Assembly (NCBI GenBank): GCA_030039615.1
Contig: JASHVF010000332.1
Span: 1 to 25,449 of the forward strand
Origin: Gammaproteobacteria bacterium
GTDB lineage: Bacteria > Pseudomonadota > Gammaproteobacteria > Steroidobacterales > Steroidobacteraceae
Direction: 5' to 3'
Length of the DNA: 25,449 nt
A program made the translations under genes and the position numbers. Positions 7,566 through 15,203 of this stretch are shown here, in pieces (the first letter of the stretch is position 1; each line of letters starts with the position of its first letter). Under the pieces are notes generated by a model that saw nothing but the letters and a program-made list of their open reading frames with translations, did no database searches and was not told the DNA's origin.

Positions 7566-8984
7566 TCAGGTGGGTGCGGCGGCGCGCGACTTCGGGCGCC
7601 GGCGACGGCGCCGTCCGCCGCGGGGCGAGGCGGGCGGCGCGCGCGTCTCGCCGGTCAGCGTGTCCGCCATGCGCTCGCGCTCCGCGGGTGTCACTTCCTG
7701 CAGGCGTGTCCACCAGCTCGCCATCTCGGGCGGCGCGAGCCCGAACTCGGCGCGCAACAGCAGCAGATCGTAGCCGGCGCGGAAGCGCGGATGCTCGAGC
7801 ACGCGCAGCGCGCGGCGGCCGCGCGGATGCTCGAGCCGCGGCTGCAACGCGAACATCTCGCGCACGCCGAGCGCGAAACGCTTCGGGATCGCGATGTGCG
7901 TCTGCGCCTCGCGCACCGCCTGATCGCATGCATCGAGGATGGTGGCGAGCTCATGCCAGCGCTCCGGCGGCGTCGCCTCGATGATCGCGGCGATCGGCCC
8001 ATACAGCAGCAGCGCGAACAGGAAGGTCGGGGTCACCGGCTTGTCTTCGGTGACGCGCGCATCCGTGTTGCGCAGGCCCTGCAGCAGCAGCTTCTCGACC
8101 AGGCTTCCGGGGTGGCTCACGAACCAGGAGTCGACGCTCGGCAGCAGCGCGGCGAGCAGTCCGCGCCGGCGCAGCACCTCGAAACTGCGGGCGCCGTGCC
8201 CGGTGAGGAACAGTTTCAGCGTCTCGTCGAACAGCCGCGCCGGCGGCACGGCCGACAGCAGCTCGCGCAGCGTCGTGATCGGCCGCGCCGTGTCGGGATC
8301 GAGCTCGAAGCCGAGCTTGGCCTCGAAGCGCGCGGCGCGCAGCATCCGCACCGGGTCCTCGCGGTAGCGTGTTTCGGGATCGCCGATGAGGCGCAGCCGC
8401 CGCGCGGCGATGTCCTCGACGCCCCCGACGTAATCCCAGATCGAGAAATCGGCGATGTTGTAGTAGAGCGCGTTGGCGGTGAAATCGCGCCGCCAGACGT
8501 CTTCGTCGATGGTGCCGTAGACGTTGTCGCGCAGGATCCGTCCGCTCGCATCGAAGGCGCGCGTGGTGCTCTCGTCGTCCAGCTCCGGTGCCTCACCATC
8601 CTCCGGGTCGGTGTCCGGCAGCGGCTCATCCCCCTGGCTCGGGGCACTGGTGGCGCGGAAGGTCGCCACCTCGATGGTCTCGCGTCCGAAGAACACGTGC
8701 GCCAGGCGGAACCTGCGGCCCACGAGCCGGCAGTTGCGGAAGAGCTTCTTGACTTCCTCCGGCAGCGCATCCGTGGCGACGTCAAAATCCTTCGGCGTGA
8801 GGCCGAGCAGCAGGTCCCGCACACAGCCCCCGACCAGGAACCCCATGAAACCCGCTTCCTGCAGCCGGTACAGCACCCGCAGCGCGTTGGGAGAAATATG
8901 GGAGCGGGAAATCGAGTGCTCGGATCGCGGGATGACCCGCGGGGTCGCTCGGGGTGTCGCGACGGACGCGTCGGGGGGGTTCAA
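7566..8984 (-). CDS. pcnB: Poly(A) polymerase I PcnB
   Basis: PcnB adds 3' poly(A) tails that speed RNA decay by exonucleases. It belongs to the class II nucleotidyltransferase superfamily. The head motif GGCVRDLLLG and catalytic DFD (Asp66, Asp68) are present, as are RRDFTANALYY and the RNA-binding RYREDPVRMLRA. The opening VIPRSEHSISRSHISPNAL aligns with the region preceding the catalytic domain in E. coli PcnB, so the true start must be upstream of it. The only candidate before an in-frame stop is a TTG at 8984. An AAGGAA abuts it directly, which is too close for a normal ribosome-binding site. Two oddities are a long acidic insertion around residues 120-140 and a very basic tail (GGRRRRRRPKSRA). 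It heads the operon with folK. Confidence 0.93.
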   Translation of the reverse strand: MNPPDASVATPRATPRVIPRSEHSISRSHISPNALRVLYRLQEAGFMGFLVGGCVRDLLLGLTPKDFDVATDALPEEVKKLFRNCRLVGRRFRLAHVFFGRETIEVATFRATSAPSQGDEPLPDTDPEDGEAPELDDESTTRAFDASGRILRDNVYGTIDEDVWRRDFTANALYYNIADFSIWDYVGGVEDIAARRLRLIGDPETRYREDPVRMLRAARFEAKLGFELDPDTARPITTLRELLSAVPPARLFDETLKLFLTGHGARSFEVLRRRGLLAALLPSVDSWFVSHPGSLVEKLLLQGLRNTDARVTEDKPVTPTFLFALLLYGPIAAIIEATPPERWHELATILDACDQAVREAQTHIAIPKRFALGVREMFALQPRLEHPRGRRALRVLEHPRFRAGYDLLLLRAEFGLAPPEMASWWTRLQEVTPAERERMADTLTGETRAPPASPRGGRRRRRRPKSRAAAPT

Positions 8985-8999
8985 TTCCTTGGCTTTCGC

Positions 9000-9027
9000 T
9001 TGAGCAATCGGGGCCGCTCTCTATAAT
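9000..9027 (+). promoter_or_regulatory. Sigma-70 promoter of tRNA-Glu
   Basis: TTGAGC (9000-9005) and a perfect TATAAT (9022-9027) are separated by 16 bp. The expected start is about 9034, some 24 nt before the tRNA. The stretch after the -10 is GC-rich (ACCGCGCTCCCG), the kind of discriminator associated with stringent control of stable RNA genes. The promoter sits immediately upstream of the divergent pcnB start. Confidence 0.8.
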
Positions 9028-9057
9028 ACCGCGCTCCCGATCGAGGCCCGGGAATCC

Positions 9058-9133
9058 GCTCCCTTCGTCTAGAGGCCCAGGACATAGCCCTCTCAAGGCT
9101 GTAACACGGGTTCGAATCCCGTAGGGAGCGCCA
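9058..9133 (+). tRNA. tRNA-Glu (anticodon CTC)
   Basis: A complete 76-nt cloverleaf is visible. The acceptor stem is GCTCCCT (9058-9064) paired with AGGGAGC (9123-9129), with discriminator G and an encoded CCA (9131-9133). The D arm resembles E. coli tRNA-Glu (CGTCTAGAGGCC). The anticodon stem TAGCC/GGCTG encloses the loop CTCTCAA, so the anticodon is CTC at 9092-9094, reading GAG. The T loop is GGTTCGAATCC. A CTC isoacceptor, next to the universal TTC one, suits a genome that favours GAG codons. No rho-independent terminator is evident just downstream. Confidence 0.97.
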
Positions 9134-9279
9134 ATAAATCAAAGAGTTATGCACGGCGTCGGACAGTTCTCGGCCGCCCTCAGCTCAGCCGCCGGGTAAG
9201 GACGGTTGGCCACGCGAGCGGCTGCATCGATTGAGTGCGACGCTTAGAGACCAGCGGCGATCGTTGCGTCAATCTCGTG

Positions 9280-9498
9280 CTAGAAATTCAAATAGTCCAG
9301 CCGAGGCACCCTCGTAAATGCCCTCTCACGGGCGACCAGAGTCGCCTCATACGCGAGCGCGGTCGCTGCGACCCAGGCGTCGTTCTCGCCCAGACGGCGG
9401 GCAAGCGAGCCCTGCAGTGCCGCCATGCGCCACGCGATGGCCCTGGAGAGCTGGACCACCCGAAATGGCGCCAGGAACTGGAGGAGGGAACGAGGATC
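9280..9498 (-). pseudogene. VapC-type PIN-domain toxin, C-terminal remnant
   Basis: The last roughly 72 codons of this minus-strand frame read like the second half of a VapC ribonuclease toxin. There is a LLQFLAPFRVVQLS strand-helix, then GENDAWVAATAL, which contains the conserved acidic residue of the PIN active site, then ATLVARERAFTRVPRL near the end, where VapC proteins typically have a 'TLVTRN..F..VPGL' segment. The N-terminal half with the first catalytic Asp is missing. Upstream, the frame runs into sequence that is only the antisense of the neighbouring membrane protein gene. No vapB antitoxin is visible. I read it as a deletion remnant beside the tRNA gene, with no intact start. The family call is by motif only. 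Confidence 0.68.
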
Positions 9499-9517
9499 GG
9501 TGGCTGGTGCCGCGCCC

Positions 9518-11305
9518 TCAGGTCGCCAGCCTCGGCATCTGCCCCTGCACATAACCCTGCAGCGCCTCGCGGGTGCCGCTCGCGAACGCGTAGCCCGGCA
9601 CCTGTTGCAGCACGGTGCGTGCGAACTCCGGCAAGCCCGTGAGCAGCGTCGAGACCCGGACCGCGTCCCCGGACGCCGTCTCGATGCGGAACCAGTGCAT
9701 CCCCCGGGAGTAGCTGATGTGCGTGACATCGCGCCACCTGAGTGAGCCCCGGGACCCGAGGAGTCTGCCGAACTCGAGCCCGTCGGGGGTGAGCTCGTGC
9801 CAGGACCGCCAGTACGCGGCGACGATCAGTATGCCGAGCACCGCGCATCCCGCCGTGGCCGCGCCGACGATGGGATCGGGGGTGCCGTTCGCGTTGAAAG
9901 TCAGCAAGCCCAGCAGGGCAAGGAATATCCCGAGCAACAGCATCCCCACGGCGAGCATGGTTGGCGGGTACTGCATGCGGCCGGGATGCTCGAGAGCGGC
10001 TTCCTTGCGCTTGCGGCGCGCCACGACGGAAGCGGTGAGGAGAGCCGGGAATAGCGTGCCGAAAGCCGGCAGGAAAGCCACCCACCACTCGCGCCCACCG
10101 CTCGCGCGCCGGCGGCATTCGGCGGACTCCTTCTCACCGCGCGCGGCCAGAAACTGCACCGCGCCGGGGAAGCACTGCTCGGCCGAGCGGCGGATCCACA
10201 CGAGGCCTGCCTGCGGATCCGGCTTGCGGCTCAGGGCCGGAACGCCGTCGTAAGTGCTGCGACCGATGAGGAACTGCGCCCAGGGATCGTTCTGCTCCGC
10301 GGCGCGCGTGAGCAACGTCCATGCCTTGTCGTCTCTGTGGGCCTGGAGGTAGATCCAGCCGAGGCGGCCCTCGCTCCACGCATCAGTGGGATTGCGGTCC
10401 TCGAGGAGCTTCAGACCCCGCGCCGCGTCGGCCGGGCGGTTGAGGTCCTGTGCGGCACGCGTGAAGCCGATCAGCGCCTCGGTCGAGGGCTCCTCCCCGG
10501 CAGCCTCCGCAAGGTTGAGCACCTGTTGCCACTCAGCGAAGATCTTCTGGTTACCCCCACCCCGCATCGCATCCTCCGCGAGGTCGGCGTGGATCAGCAT
10601 GCTGAGCCGCGCGAGCAGCTCCGGCTTCAGGTTCTGCTGCTCGCACTGCCTGAGGAACTCGTCCATCTGCCGGTACGAGCCGCCCCATCGCGGTCGCAGG
10701 CTGAACATGTAGCGCAGGCGCAGCAGGGTGTTGTCGGGGTCGATGGCCGTGCCCTGCAGGAACCAGCGCCGGCCTTCATCGGCCGTGCCTTCGAGCATGG
10801 CGACATTGAGCAGATACAGCGTGCTGAGGTAAGGCCTGGCGGTGAGCTTCAGGGACGCGAGCAGATCCGGCCGGGCCCGCGCCAGGTAGTTCTTCATCGC
10901 CTCGATCTGACTCGGTGGCGTATCGCCGATGTAGTTCTCCCCGCGCGCCGCCCACGCCATGCGGTACAGGTAGACGCCGCGGGCGAGCACTGCCGCGTAG
11001 GAGCTCGGGTATGCCTCGATCCAGCCGTTGAAGAATCTCTCGTTGCCGGCGGAGTCCTCGTAAAGCTTCCTGAAGCTCGCGTAAAGCTTCTCGTCGGGAA
11101 GCGCGCCCGCCTCATAGGCCCGCTGCTGCTGCGAGTAATAGCTCTCGAGCGCCGGGTAGTCCGCGGACTTGAGCCAGCCGAGCGGCTGCGCCGCATCGAC
11201 GGGGGCAGCCGCCGCGGCAGGTGCGGCCTGCGGCCCCGGCGCAGCGTGCAGCGGCGCAGCGCCGCAGGTCGCGATCAGTACGAAAAGCAGAGGAATCCTT
11301 GCCAT
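9518..11305 (-). CDS. Membrane protein with DUF4034-like region, Sel1-like repeats and cytoplasmic PH-like tail
   Basis: I do not know a function for this 595-residue protein. From the ATG at 11305 it begins with a signal-like hydrophobic segment (MARIPLLFVLIATCGAA) and an Ala/Pro linker. Residues about 45-260 resemble DUF4034 proteins: helical TPR-like sequence with repeated 'ARG..YLYRMAWAARG' and 'DPDNTLLRLRYMF' type motifs. Residues about 335-395 look like Sel1-like repeats (AWTLLTRAAEQNDPWAQFLIG, then WIRRSAEQCFPGAVQFL). Three hydrophobic helices follow (about 407-428, 450-470, 480-499). The final 95 residues (ELTPDGLEFGRLL...WRDVTHI) look like a small PH-like/YcxB-type membrane-associated domain. 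A start 14 codons upstream is open but weakens the signal peptide. It stands alone between the vapC remnant and a divergent GST gene. Domain limits are approximate. Confidence 0.75.
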   Translation of the reverse strand: MARIPLLFVLIATCGAAPLHAAPGPQAAPAAAAAPVDAAQPLGWLKSADYPALESYYSQQQRAYEAGALPDEKLYASFRKLYEDSAGNERFFNGWIEAYPSSYAAVLARGVYLYRMAWAARGENYIGDTPPSQIEAMKNYLARARPDLLASLKLTARPYLSTLYLLNVAMLEGTADEGRRWFLQGTAIDPDNTLLRLRYMFSLRPRWGGSYRQMDEFLRQCEQQNLKPELLARLSMLIHADLAEDAMRGGGNQKIFAEWQQVLNLAEAAGEEPSTEALIGFTRAAQDLNRPADAARGLKLLEDRNPTDAWSEGRLGWIYLQAHRDDKAWTLLTRAAEQNDPWAQFLIGRSTYDGVPALSRKPDPQAGLVWIRRSAEQCFPGAVQFLAARGEKESAECRRRASGGREWWVAFLPAFGTLFPALLTASVVARRKRKEAALEHPGRMQYPPTMLAVGMLLLGIFLALLGLLTFNANGTPDPIVGAATAGCAVLGILIVAAYWRSWHELTPDGLEFGRLLGSRGSLRWRDVTHISYSRGMHWFRIETASGDAVRVSTLLTGLPEFARTVLQQVPGYAFASGTREALQGYVQGQMPRLAT

Positions 11306-11493
11306 GGCAACCGCCGTGCCTCCCACGGTAGCCCGGGGACTGTGCATCGTGATCCCGGGCGCCGTGGCAAAGGAGGACTCAGCGCACAGGATCTGAAAAA
11401 GGGCCGCTGCCTGCGACCGAGAGCCTCGCGATCAGCTCTCTGCTTCATCGACGCCAGCCTCCCGCATCGGCCAAGCCGGCATAGAATCCACCG
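11306..11493 (+). other. Intergenic region between divergent genes
   Basis: This 188-bp spacer separates the DUF4034-like gene (minus) from the GST gene (plus). Apart from the TAGAAT -10 candidate next to the GST start, I see no RNA gene, repeat or clear operator in it. Confidence 0.5.
11482..11487 (+). promoter_or_regulatory. -10 element before the GST gene (probable leaderless start)
   Basis: TAGAAT matches 5 of 6 consensus positions and is followed by CCACCG and then the ATG at 11494. The 6-nt spacing to the start codon equals that at nnr and at the ROK kinase, and there is no ribosome-binding site in between. No convincing -35 is present at 17 bp. Confidence 0.45.
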
Positions 11494-12222
11494 ATGACTT
11501 ACCAGCTTTACTACTGGCCCGGCATCCAGGGGCGCGGCGAGTTCGTGCGCCTCGCGCTCGAGGAAGGCGCTGCACGCTACGCGGATGTTGCTGCCGTGCC
11601 CGAAAATCAGGGCGGCGGCGTGCCGGCGATCCTGAGGATGCTCGCGGCGCGCGGCGTGCCGCGACCGCCGTTCGCGGTCCCGGTGCTCAAGGCCGGCCGC
11701 GAGCTCATCGCCCAGACGCCGAACATTCTCCTCTATCTCGGCGGACGGCTCAGGCTGGCGCCGCGCAATGAGCGCGGCAGGCTCTGGACGCAGCAGCTCA
11801 CGCTCACCATCCTCGATCTGTACCTCGAGATCTTCCATACCCATCACCCGCTCGGCGACGGCTATGCCTACGAGGAACAGAAGACCGCCGCGCGCCGCCG
11901 CAGCCACGACTTCCTCAAAGTACGCCTGCCGAAGTTTCTGAGCTACTTCGAGCGGGTGCTCGAGCTCAATCGCTCGGCCCGTCCCTGGCTCGCAGACGTG
12001 CGCCTGACCTACGCCGACCTCGCCATGGCGCAGGTGCTGGCGGGGCTCAAGTACGCCTTCCCGAAGGCGACCGCGCGCTCGCTGCGCGCGCGCCCGCGGC
12101 TGGCGGCGCTCCACGATGCGGTGTTCGAGCGGCCGCGTATCGCCAGCTACCTCGCCTCCGGGCGCCGGCTCCCCTTCAACAACGAGGACCTCTTCCGGCA
12201 CTATCCGGAGCTGGATCGCTGA
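11494..12222 (+). CDS. Glutathione S-transferase family protein
   Basis: The 242-residue product has the two-domain GST layout. A thioredoxin-like N-terminal domain (about 1-85) opens with YQLYYWPGIQGRGEFVRLAL, resembling sigma/alpha-class enzymes in which a Tyr near residue 5-7 activates the glutathione thiol. PFAVPVLKAG contains the cis-proline that contacts glutathione, and QTPNILLYLG takes the place of the glutathione gamma-Glu-binding 'ESxAI' motif. The all-helical domain (about 95-230) has RLTYADLAMAQVL, the conserved N-cap/hydrophobic-staple Asp region. The substrate is unknown; conjugation or peroxide detoxification is typical of the family. It is followed 17 nt later by a GNAT gene, probably in the same transcript. 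Confidence 0.88.
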   Translation: MTYQLYYWPGIQGRGEFVRLALEEGAARYADVAAVPENQGGGVPAILRMLAARGVPRPPFAVPVLKAGRELIAQTPNILLYLGGRLRLAPRNERGRLWTQQLTLTILDLYLEIFHTHHPLGDGYAYEEQKTAARRRSHDFLKVRLPKFLSYFERVLELNRSARPWLADVRLTYADLAMAQVLAGLKYAFPKATARSLRARPRLAALHDAVFERPRIASYLASGRRLPFNNEDLFRHYPELDR

Positions 12223-12239
12223 TCGTTCGAGGTGTCGCC

Positions 12240-12674
12240 ATGACCGGGATCAGGGCTCTGCGGCCGACCGACCGGCCGCAGTGGAGTACGCTGTGGACGG
12301 GGTACCTGCGCTTTTACCGGCAGCACCTGCCGGATGAAGTTACCGACGCCACGTTCGCGCGGCTCATCGATCCGGGTGCGCGCATCCACGGCCTGGTCGC
12401 CGAGCGCGGCGCGGTGCTCGTCGGCCTGGTCCACTATCAGTTTCACGCCTCGACCTGGGCGCTGCGCGACTCGTGTTACCTCGAGGACCTGTACGTCGAT
12501 CCGGCGGCCCGCGGTCAGGGCGCCGGCCGCGCGCTGATCCGCGCGGTGTACGCGGCAGCGGACCGCGAGCAGGCGGCGACCGTCTACTGGCTGACGCAGG
12601 AGTTCAACGCCGAAGGACGCGCGCTCTACGACACGCTCGCGCGGCGCACCTCCTTCATTCGCTACGAGCGCTGA
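12240..12674 (+). CDS. GNAT-family N-acetyltransferase
   Basis: This small cytoplasmic acyl-CoA-dependent acetyltransferase is 144 residues long. It starts with IRALRPTDRPQW, as many GNATs do. The acetyl-CoA pyrophosphate loop is RGQGAG at 91-96 (consensus Q/RxxGxG/A), preceded by the strand LEDLYVDP. The C-terminal part (TVYWLTQEFNAEGRALYDTL) fits the last strand and helix, where an Asn and a Tyr usually contact CoA and act as general acid. A good ribosome-binding site, GAGGTG, precedes the ATG at 12240. It is 17 nt from the GST gene. The acceptor substrate cannot be read from sequence; amino acid or polyamine-like small molecules are common for this subgroup. Confidence 0.88.
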   Translation: MTGIRALRPTDRPQWSTLWTGYLRFYRQHLPDEVTDATFARLIDPGARIHGLVAERGAVLVGLVHYQFHASTWALRDSCYLEDLYVDPAARGQGAGRALIRAVYAAADREQAATVYWLTQEFNAEGRALYDTLARRTSFIRYER

Positions 12675-12731
12675 CCCGCCGCGGGCCCGCTGGCCGGCGG
12701 CGTTCCCGCATGCTGCGCCGAGGCCGCGCGG

Positions 12732-13766
12732 TCAAGTGGCCGGCGTCTTGAGCGCGGCGGCGGTGACGCGGTTGCGCCCGTCGTTCTTGCTGCGATAGAG
12801 CGCCGCGTCCGCCACCTTGAGGATGCGCTCGGGCAGTCGCGGCTCGCCGACCGGCACGCGCTCGAGACCGCAGAGTCCGAAGCTCGCGGTGACCTGCAGC
12901 GGCTTGTTCACTGCCTTGAATGCGGCACCCGCCACCGCCGCACGGAGCTTGCGCGCCACCGCCACGCCGGCCTGGTAGGCGGTCTCCGGCATGACGATCG
13001 CGAACTCCTCACCGCCGATGCGCGCCACCCAGTCGACGCCCTTGCGCAGCTGCTGCTGCAGTCGCGGGCCGAACTGCCTGAGGATGTCGTCGCCCGCGGC
13101 GTGGCCGAGCGTGTCGTTGATCTTCTTGAAGTTGTCGATGTCGCAGAGAATCAGCGACAGCGCGCGTCCGTAGCGCGCGGCGCGCTCGACCTCGCGCGGG
13201 AAGTGCTTGCCGAAGAAGCGGCGGCTGGCGACGCGCGTCAGGTCGTCGGTCGCGGAGAGCTTGCGGTTCTCGGCGAGCGTGACGCGCAGCGCCGCCTCGA
13301 GCTCCGCGATGCGCTTGGCCGCCCCGACCCGTGCCTCGAACTCCCGCTCCGACACCCGCCGCCCGACGCAGTCGTCGGCGCCGGCCGTGAGCCCGGCTTC
13401 GCGCTCCTGCGAATCATCGAGCTCGGAGACGTAGAGAATATAAGGAGCTCGCTGTGCCGGGCGCGCGCGCACCTTGCGGATGAACTCGAGGTTGTCGGTG
13501 AGCACCACCGGACGAAAGTCGGCCGCGAAGCGCCGCAGCGCCTCGCTCGCATCGGCGACCACGTCGCAGTCGAGCAGGTCGGGCCGGACGCGCTCTGCGA
13601 TGAGAGTGCGCATCGGCGCCTCCTCGAACAGCAGCAGCGCCTTCGGAGGCGGGAGCACCCGCACCATCACCGCCACGGTCGCGGTCGTGCCTTCTTCGCT
13701 GGTCGGGGGCTTGTGCGCCCGCCGCTCCAGAACCCTTTGAATGACCGTGGTATGGCCGCCGGCCAT
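12732..13766 (-). CDS. Diguanylate cyclase with degenerate receiver domain (REC-GGDEF)
   Basis: The C-terminal GGDEF domain (about 170-335) makes the second messenger c-di-GMP from two GTP. The signature is GGEEF at 251-255, and metal-binding DIDNFKKINDTLGH (209-222) is intact, so the enzyme should be active. The product inhibition I-site, normally RxxD, reads KGVD (242-245), with Lys for Arg. Residues about 42-150 look like a receiver: ALLLFEEAP has Glu-Glu where receivers carry the acidic pair, LTDN has the phospho-acceptor Asp91, and GADDCVGRRVS has Arg where the conserved Lys should be. The short helix at 150-170 links the domains. No TM segment is present. The start at 13766 is an ATG; a later ATG (residue 34) would still keep the receiver. 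Confidence 0.92.
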   Translation of the reverse strand: MAGGHTTVIQRVLERRAHKPPTSEEGTTATVAVMVRVLPPPKALLLFEEAPMRTLIAERVRPDLLDCDVVADASEALRRFAADFRPVVLTDNLEFIRKVRARPAQRAPYILYVSELDDSQEREAGLTAGADDCVGRRVSEREFEARVGAAKRIAELEAALRVTLAENRKLSATDDLTRVASRRFFGKHFPREVERAARYGRALSLILCDIDNFKKINDTLGHAAGDDILRQFGPRLQQQLRKGVDWVARIGGEEFAIVMPETAYQAGVAVARKLRAAVAGAAFKAVNKPLQVTASFGLCGLERVPVGEPRLPERILKVADAALYRSKNDGRNRVTAAALKTPAT

Positions 13767-13849
13767 CCGCCCCCCGCTGCGACTTCAGAAATCTGCGTCC
13801 CGGCGAGAGATTACCGGCACCGGAGCGAGAACACTATGCGTGCCGGCGC

Positions 13850-14473
13850 TTACGGCGCGCCGGCGGGCGACTCGACCCGCTTCCGCAGGCCCGCGAGCGC
13901 GGCGGGCAGGTCCTTGCGCAGCGTCCGGTTCACCAGGAACTGAGGCACCCAGAAGCCCGGATCGAGGTACATCTCGTACTGAACCACCGTCGCCGACCCG
14001 TCGGCAGTCGTACTCAGGAGCCACGTGCCCTGCTGCTCCTTGAGATCGCCGCTGATCCGGTGGAACTCGATGCGGCGCGGACGCTGGTAGTCGGCGCGGA
14101 ACACGTACACCACGCTCGGCAGGTACCAGGCGTAGCGGATCTCCTGCTCGAAGTCCTCCCAACGGCCGTCGGGGGCGCCGGCGAGGCGGCGGCAGCGCCG
14201 CAAGCCCGGCACGAACAGCAGCGCCTGCGCACAGTCGGTCATCACGCTCCAGATGGCCTCGGGGCGCGCCCGGATCAGGACTGCGGCCCGCACGCCTCCG
14301 CGCGGGCGCGCCGGGTCGACCGCGGTCGTCGGCTCGACGACGATCTCGCCCGCCGCGAGGCGCCGCTGCACGCCGGGAGCGGTCAGCCAGCCCGGCTCCA
14401 GGGCCGAGGCCGCGGGCGGCTGCAGCGCGAGCGCCAGAACCATCAAAATGATCTCGAGGGAGCGCCGACTCAT
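13850..14473 (-). CDS. Secreted SRPBCC/START-like protein
   Basis: The 207-residue product starts with a signal peptide (MSRRSLEIILMVLALALQ, cleavage near ASALEP), so it is exported to the periplasm. The body from about 55 to 195 looks like an SRPBCC (polyketide cyclase/START) hydrophobic-ligand pocket: AAVLIRARPEAIWSVMTD is the typical first strand and helix, followed by FVPGLRRCR and WEDFEQEIRY, and it ends with a long helix (FLVNRTLRKDLPAALAGL). Such proteins bind lipids or hydrophobic molecules, and the ligand here is unknown. The open frame extends upstream into gntR, but only the ATG at 14473 gives a signal peptide. It lies 67 nt after gntR on the same strand, so it could be read through from the hydroxyproline operon, though a functional link is not evident. 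Confidence 0.8.
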   Translation of the reverse strand: MSRRSLEIILMVLALALQPPAASALEPGWLTAPGVQRRLAAGEIVVEPTTAVDPARPRGGVRAAVLIRARPEAIWSVMTDCAQALLFVPGLRRCRRLAGAPDGRWEDFEQEIRYAWYLPSVVYVFRADYQRPRRIEFHRISGDLKEQQGTWLLSTTADGSATVVQYEMYLDPGFWVPQFLVNRTLRKDLPAALAGLRKRVESPAGAP

Positions 14474-14540
14474 CGCGCGCGGGTCTCGAAGCCGGCGCGA
14501 GCGTGCGCCGCTCGTGAGTGCCTGGCGCAGCGCGCCGCGT

Positions 14541-15203
14541 TCATTCGGGGAGCGCTTGCTCGAGCTCGGCGCGCGTCTCCTCGATGTGGTCGCGGGCGAG
14601 GCGCTGCGCCTGCCGGGCCTGACCCGCGGCCCAGGCTTCACACAGCGCCGCATGCTCGCGCTTGGCGCGCCGCACGCGCCCCATGGCGCCCAGGTGAAAG
14701 CGCACATAACGCTGCGCCAGGGTGTGGAGGCGATAGAGGACCTCGGCGGCGAGCGGCTGCAGGCGCGGCACGGTGAGCGCCAGATGAAACTCGCAGTTGC
14801 GATCGCCCGCCGCACGCAGATCACCGGAGGCGAGCGCGTCGTCGAGCGCCGCGAGTGCACCACGGGCGCGCTCGCGGTCGGCGTCGCTGGCGGCGCGCGC
14901 GCCGAGCGCGACCGCGGCCGGCTCGATCGCCAGGCGCAGCCTGAACACCTCGCGCGCCTCGTGCCAGGAGAGCGCACGCACCTGGAAGCCGCGGTGCACG
15001 AAGACCTCGACCAGCCCCTCCGAGCGCAACTGCACCAGCGCCTCGCGCACCGGGATCTTGCTGGTGCCGTATTCGGCCGCGATGCTGTCCTGGCGCAGCG
15101 CCGATCCCGGCGGGTAGGCGCCGCTCAGGATCTTGGCGCGGATGCGCGCGGTCAGCTGCGCGGTGACGCTGCGCGCGAGCGGCGCCTCGGCCGCTGCGCT
15201 CAC
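14541..15203 (-). CDS. GntR-family transcriptional regulator, FCD subfamily
   Basis: The 220-residue regulator has an N-terminal winged helix-turn-helix (about 10-75), with YPPGSALRQDSIAAEYG and the recognition-helix sequence SKIPVREALVQLRSEGLVEV typical of GntR. A helical FCD effector-binding domain follows (about 85-215), with the metal/ligand residues in the usual places (NCEFHLAL, KREHAALCEAW, LARDHIEE). It starts with GTG, and the GTGA overlaps the epimerase stop, so the two are translationally coupled. Its position in the operon and the GTATAC-centred palindrome before the first gene suggest that it represses the operon until hydroxyproline or a breakdown product binds. That regulatory role is inference. 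Confidence 0.93.
   Translation of the reverse strand: MSAAAEAPLARSVTAQLTARIRAKILSGAYPPGSALRQDSIAAEYGTSKIPVREALVQLRSEGLVEVFVHRGFQVRALSWHEAREVFRLRLAIEPAAVALGARAASDADRERARGALAALDDALASGDLRAAGDRNCEFHLALTVPRLQPLAAEVLYRLHTLAQRYVRFHLGAMGRVRRAKREHAALCEAWAAGQARQAQRLARDHIEETRAELEQALPE

Noticed and set aside
9134..9279. Possible integrative element boundary next to tRNA-Glu
   Set aside because: No integrase, transposase or direct repeat of the tRNA 3' end is visible in the window.
12676..12700. CCGCCG/CGGCGG inverted repeat between the convergent GNAT and cyclase genes as a terminator
   Set aside because: Only a 6-bp stem with a 13-nt loop and no U-tract; such repeats are frequent by chance at this GC content.
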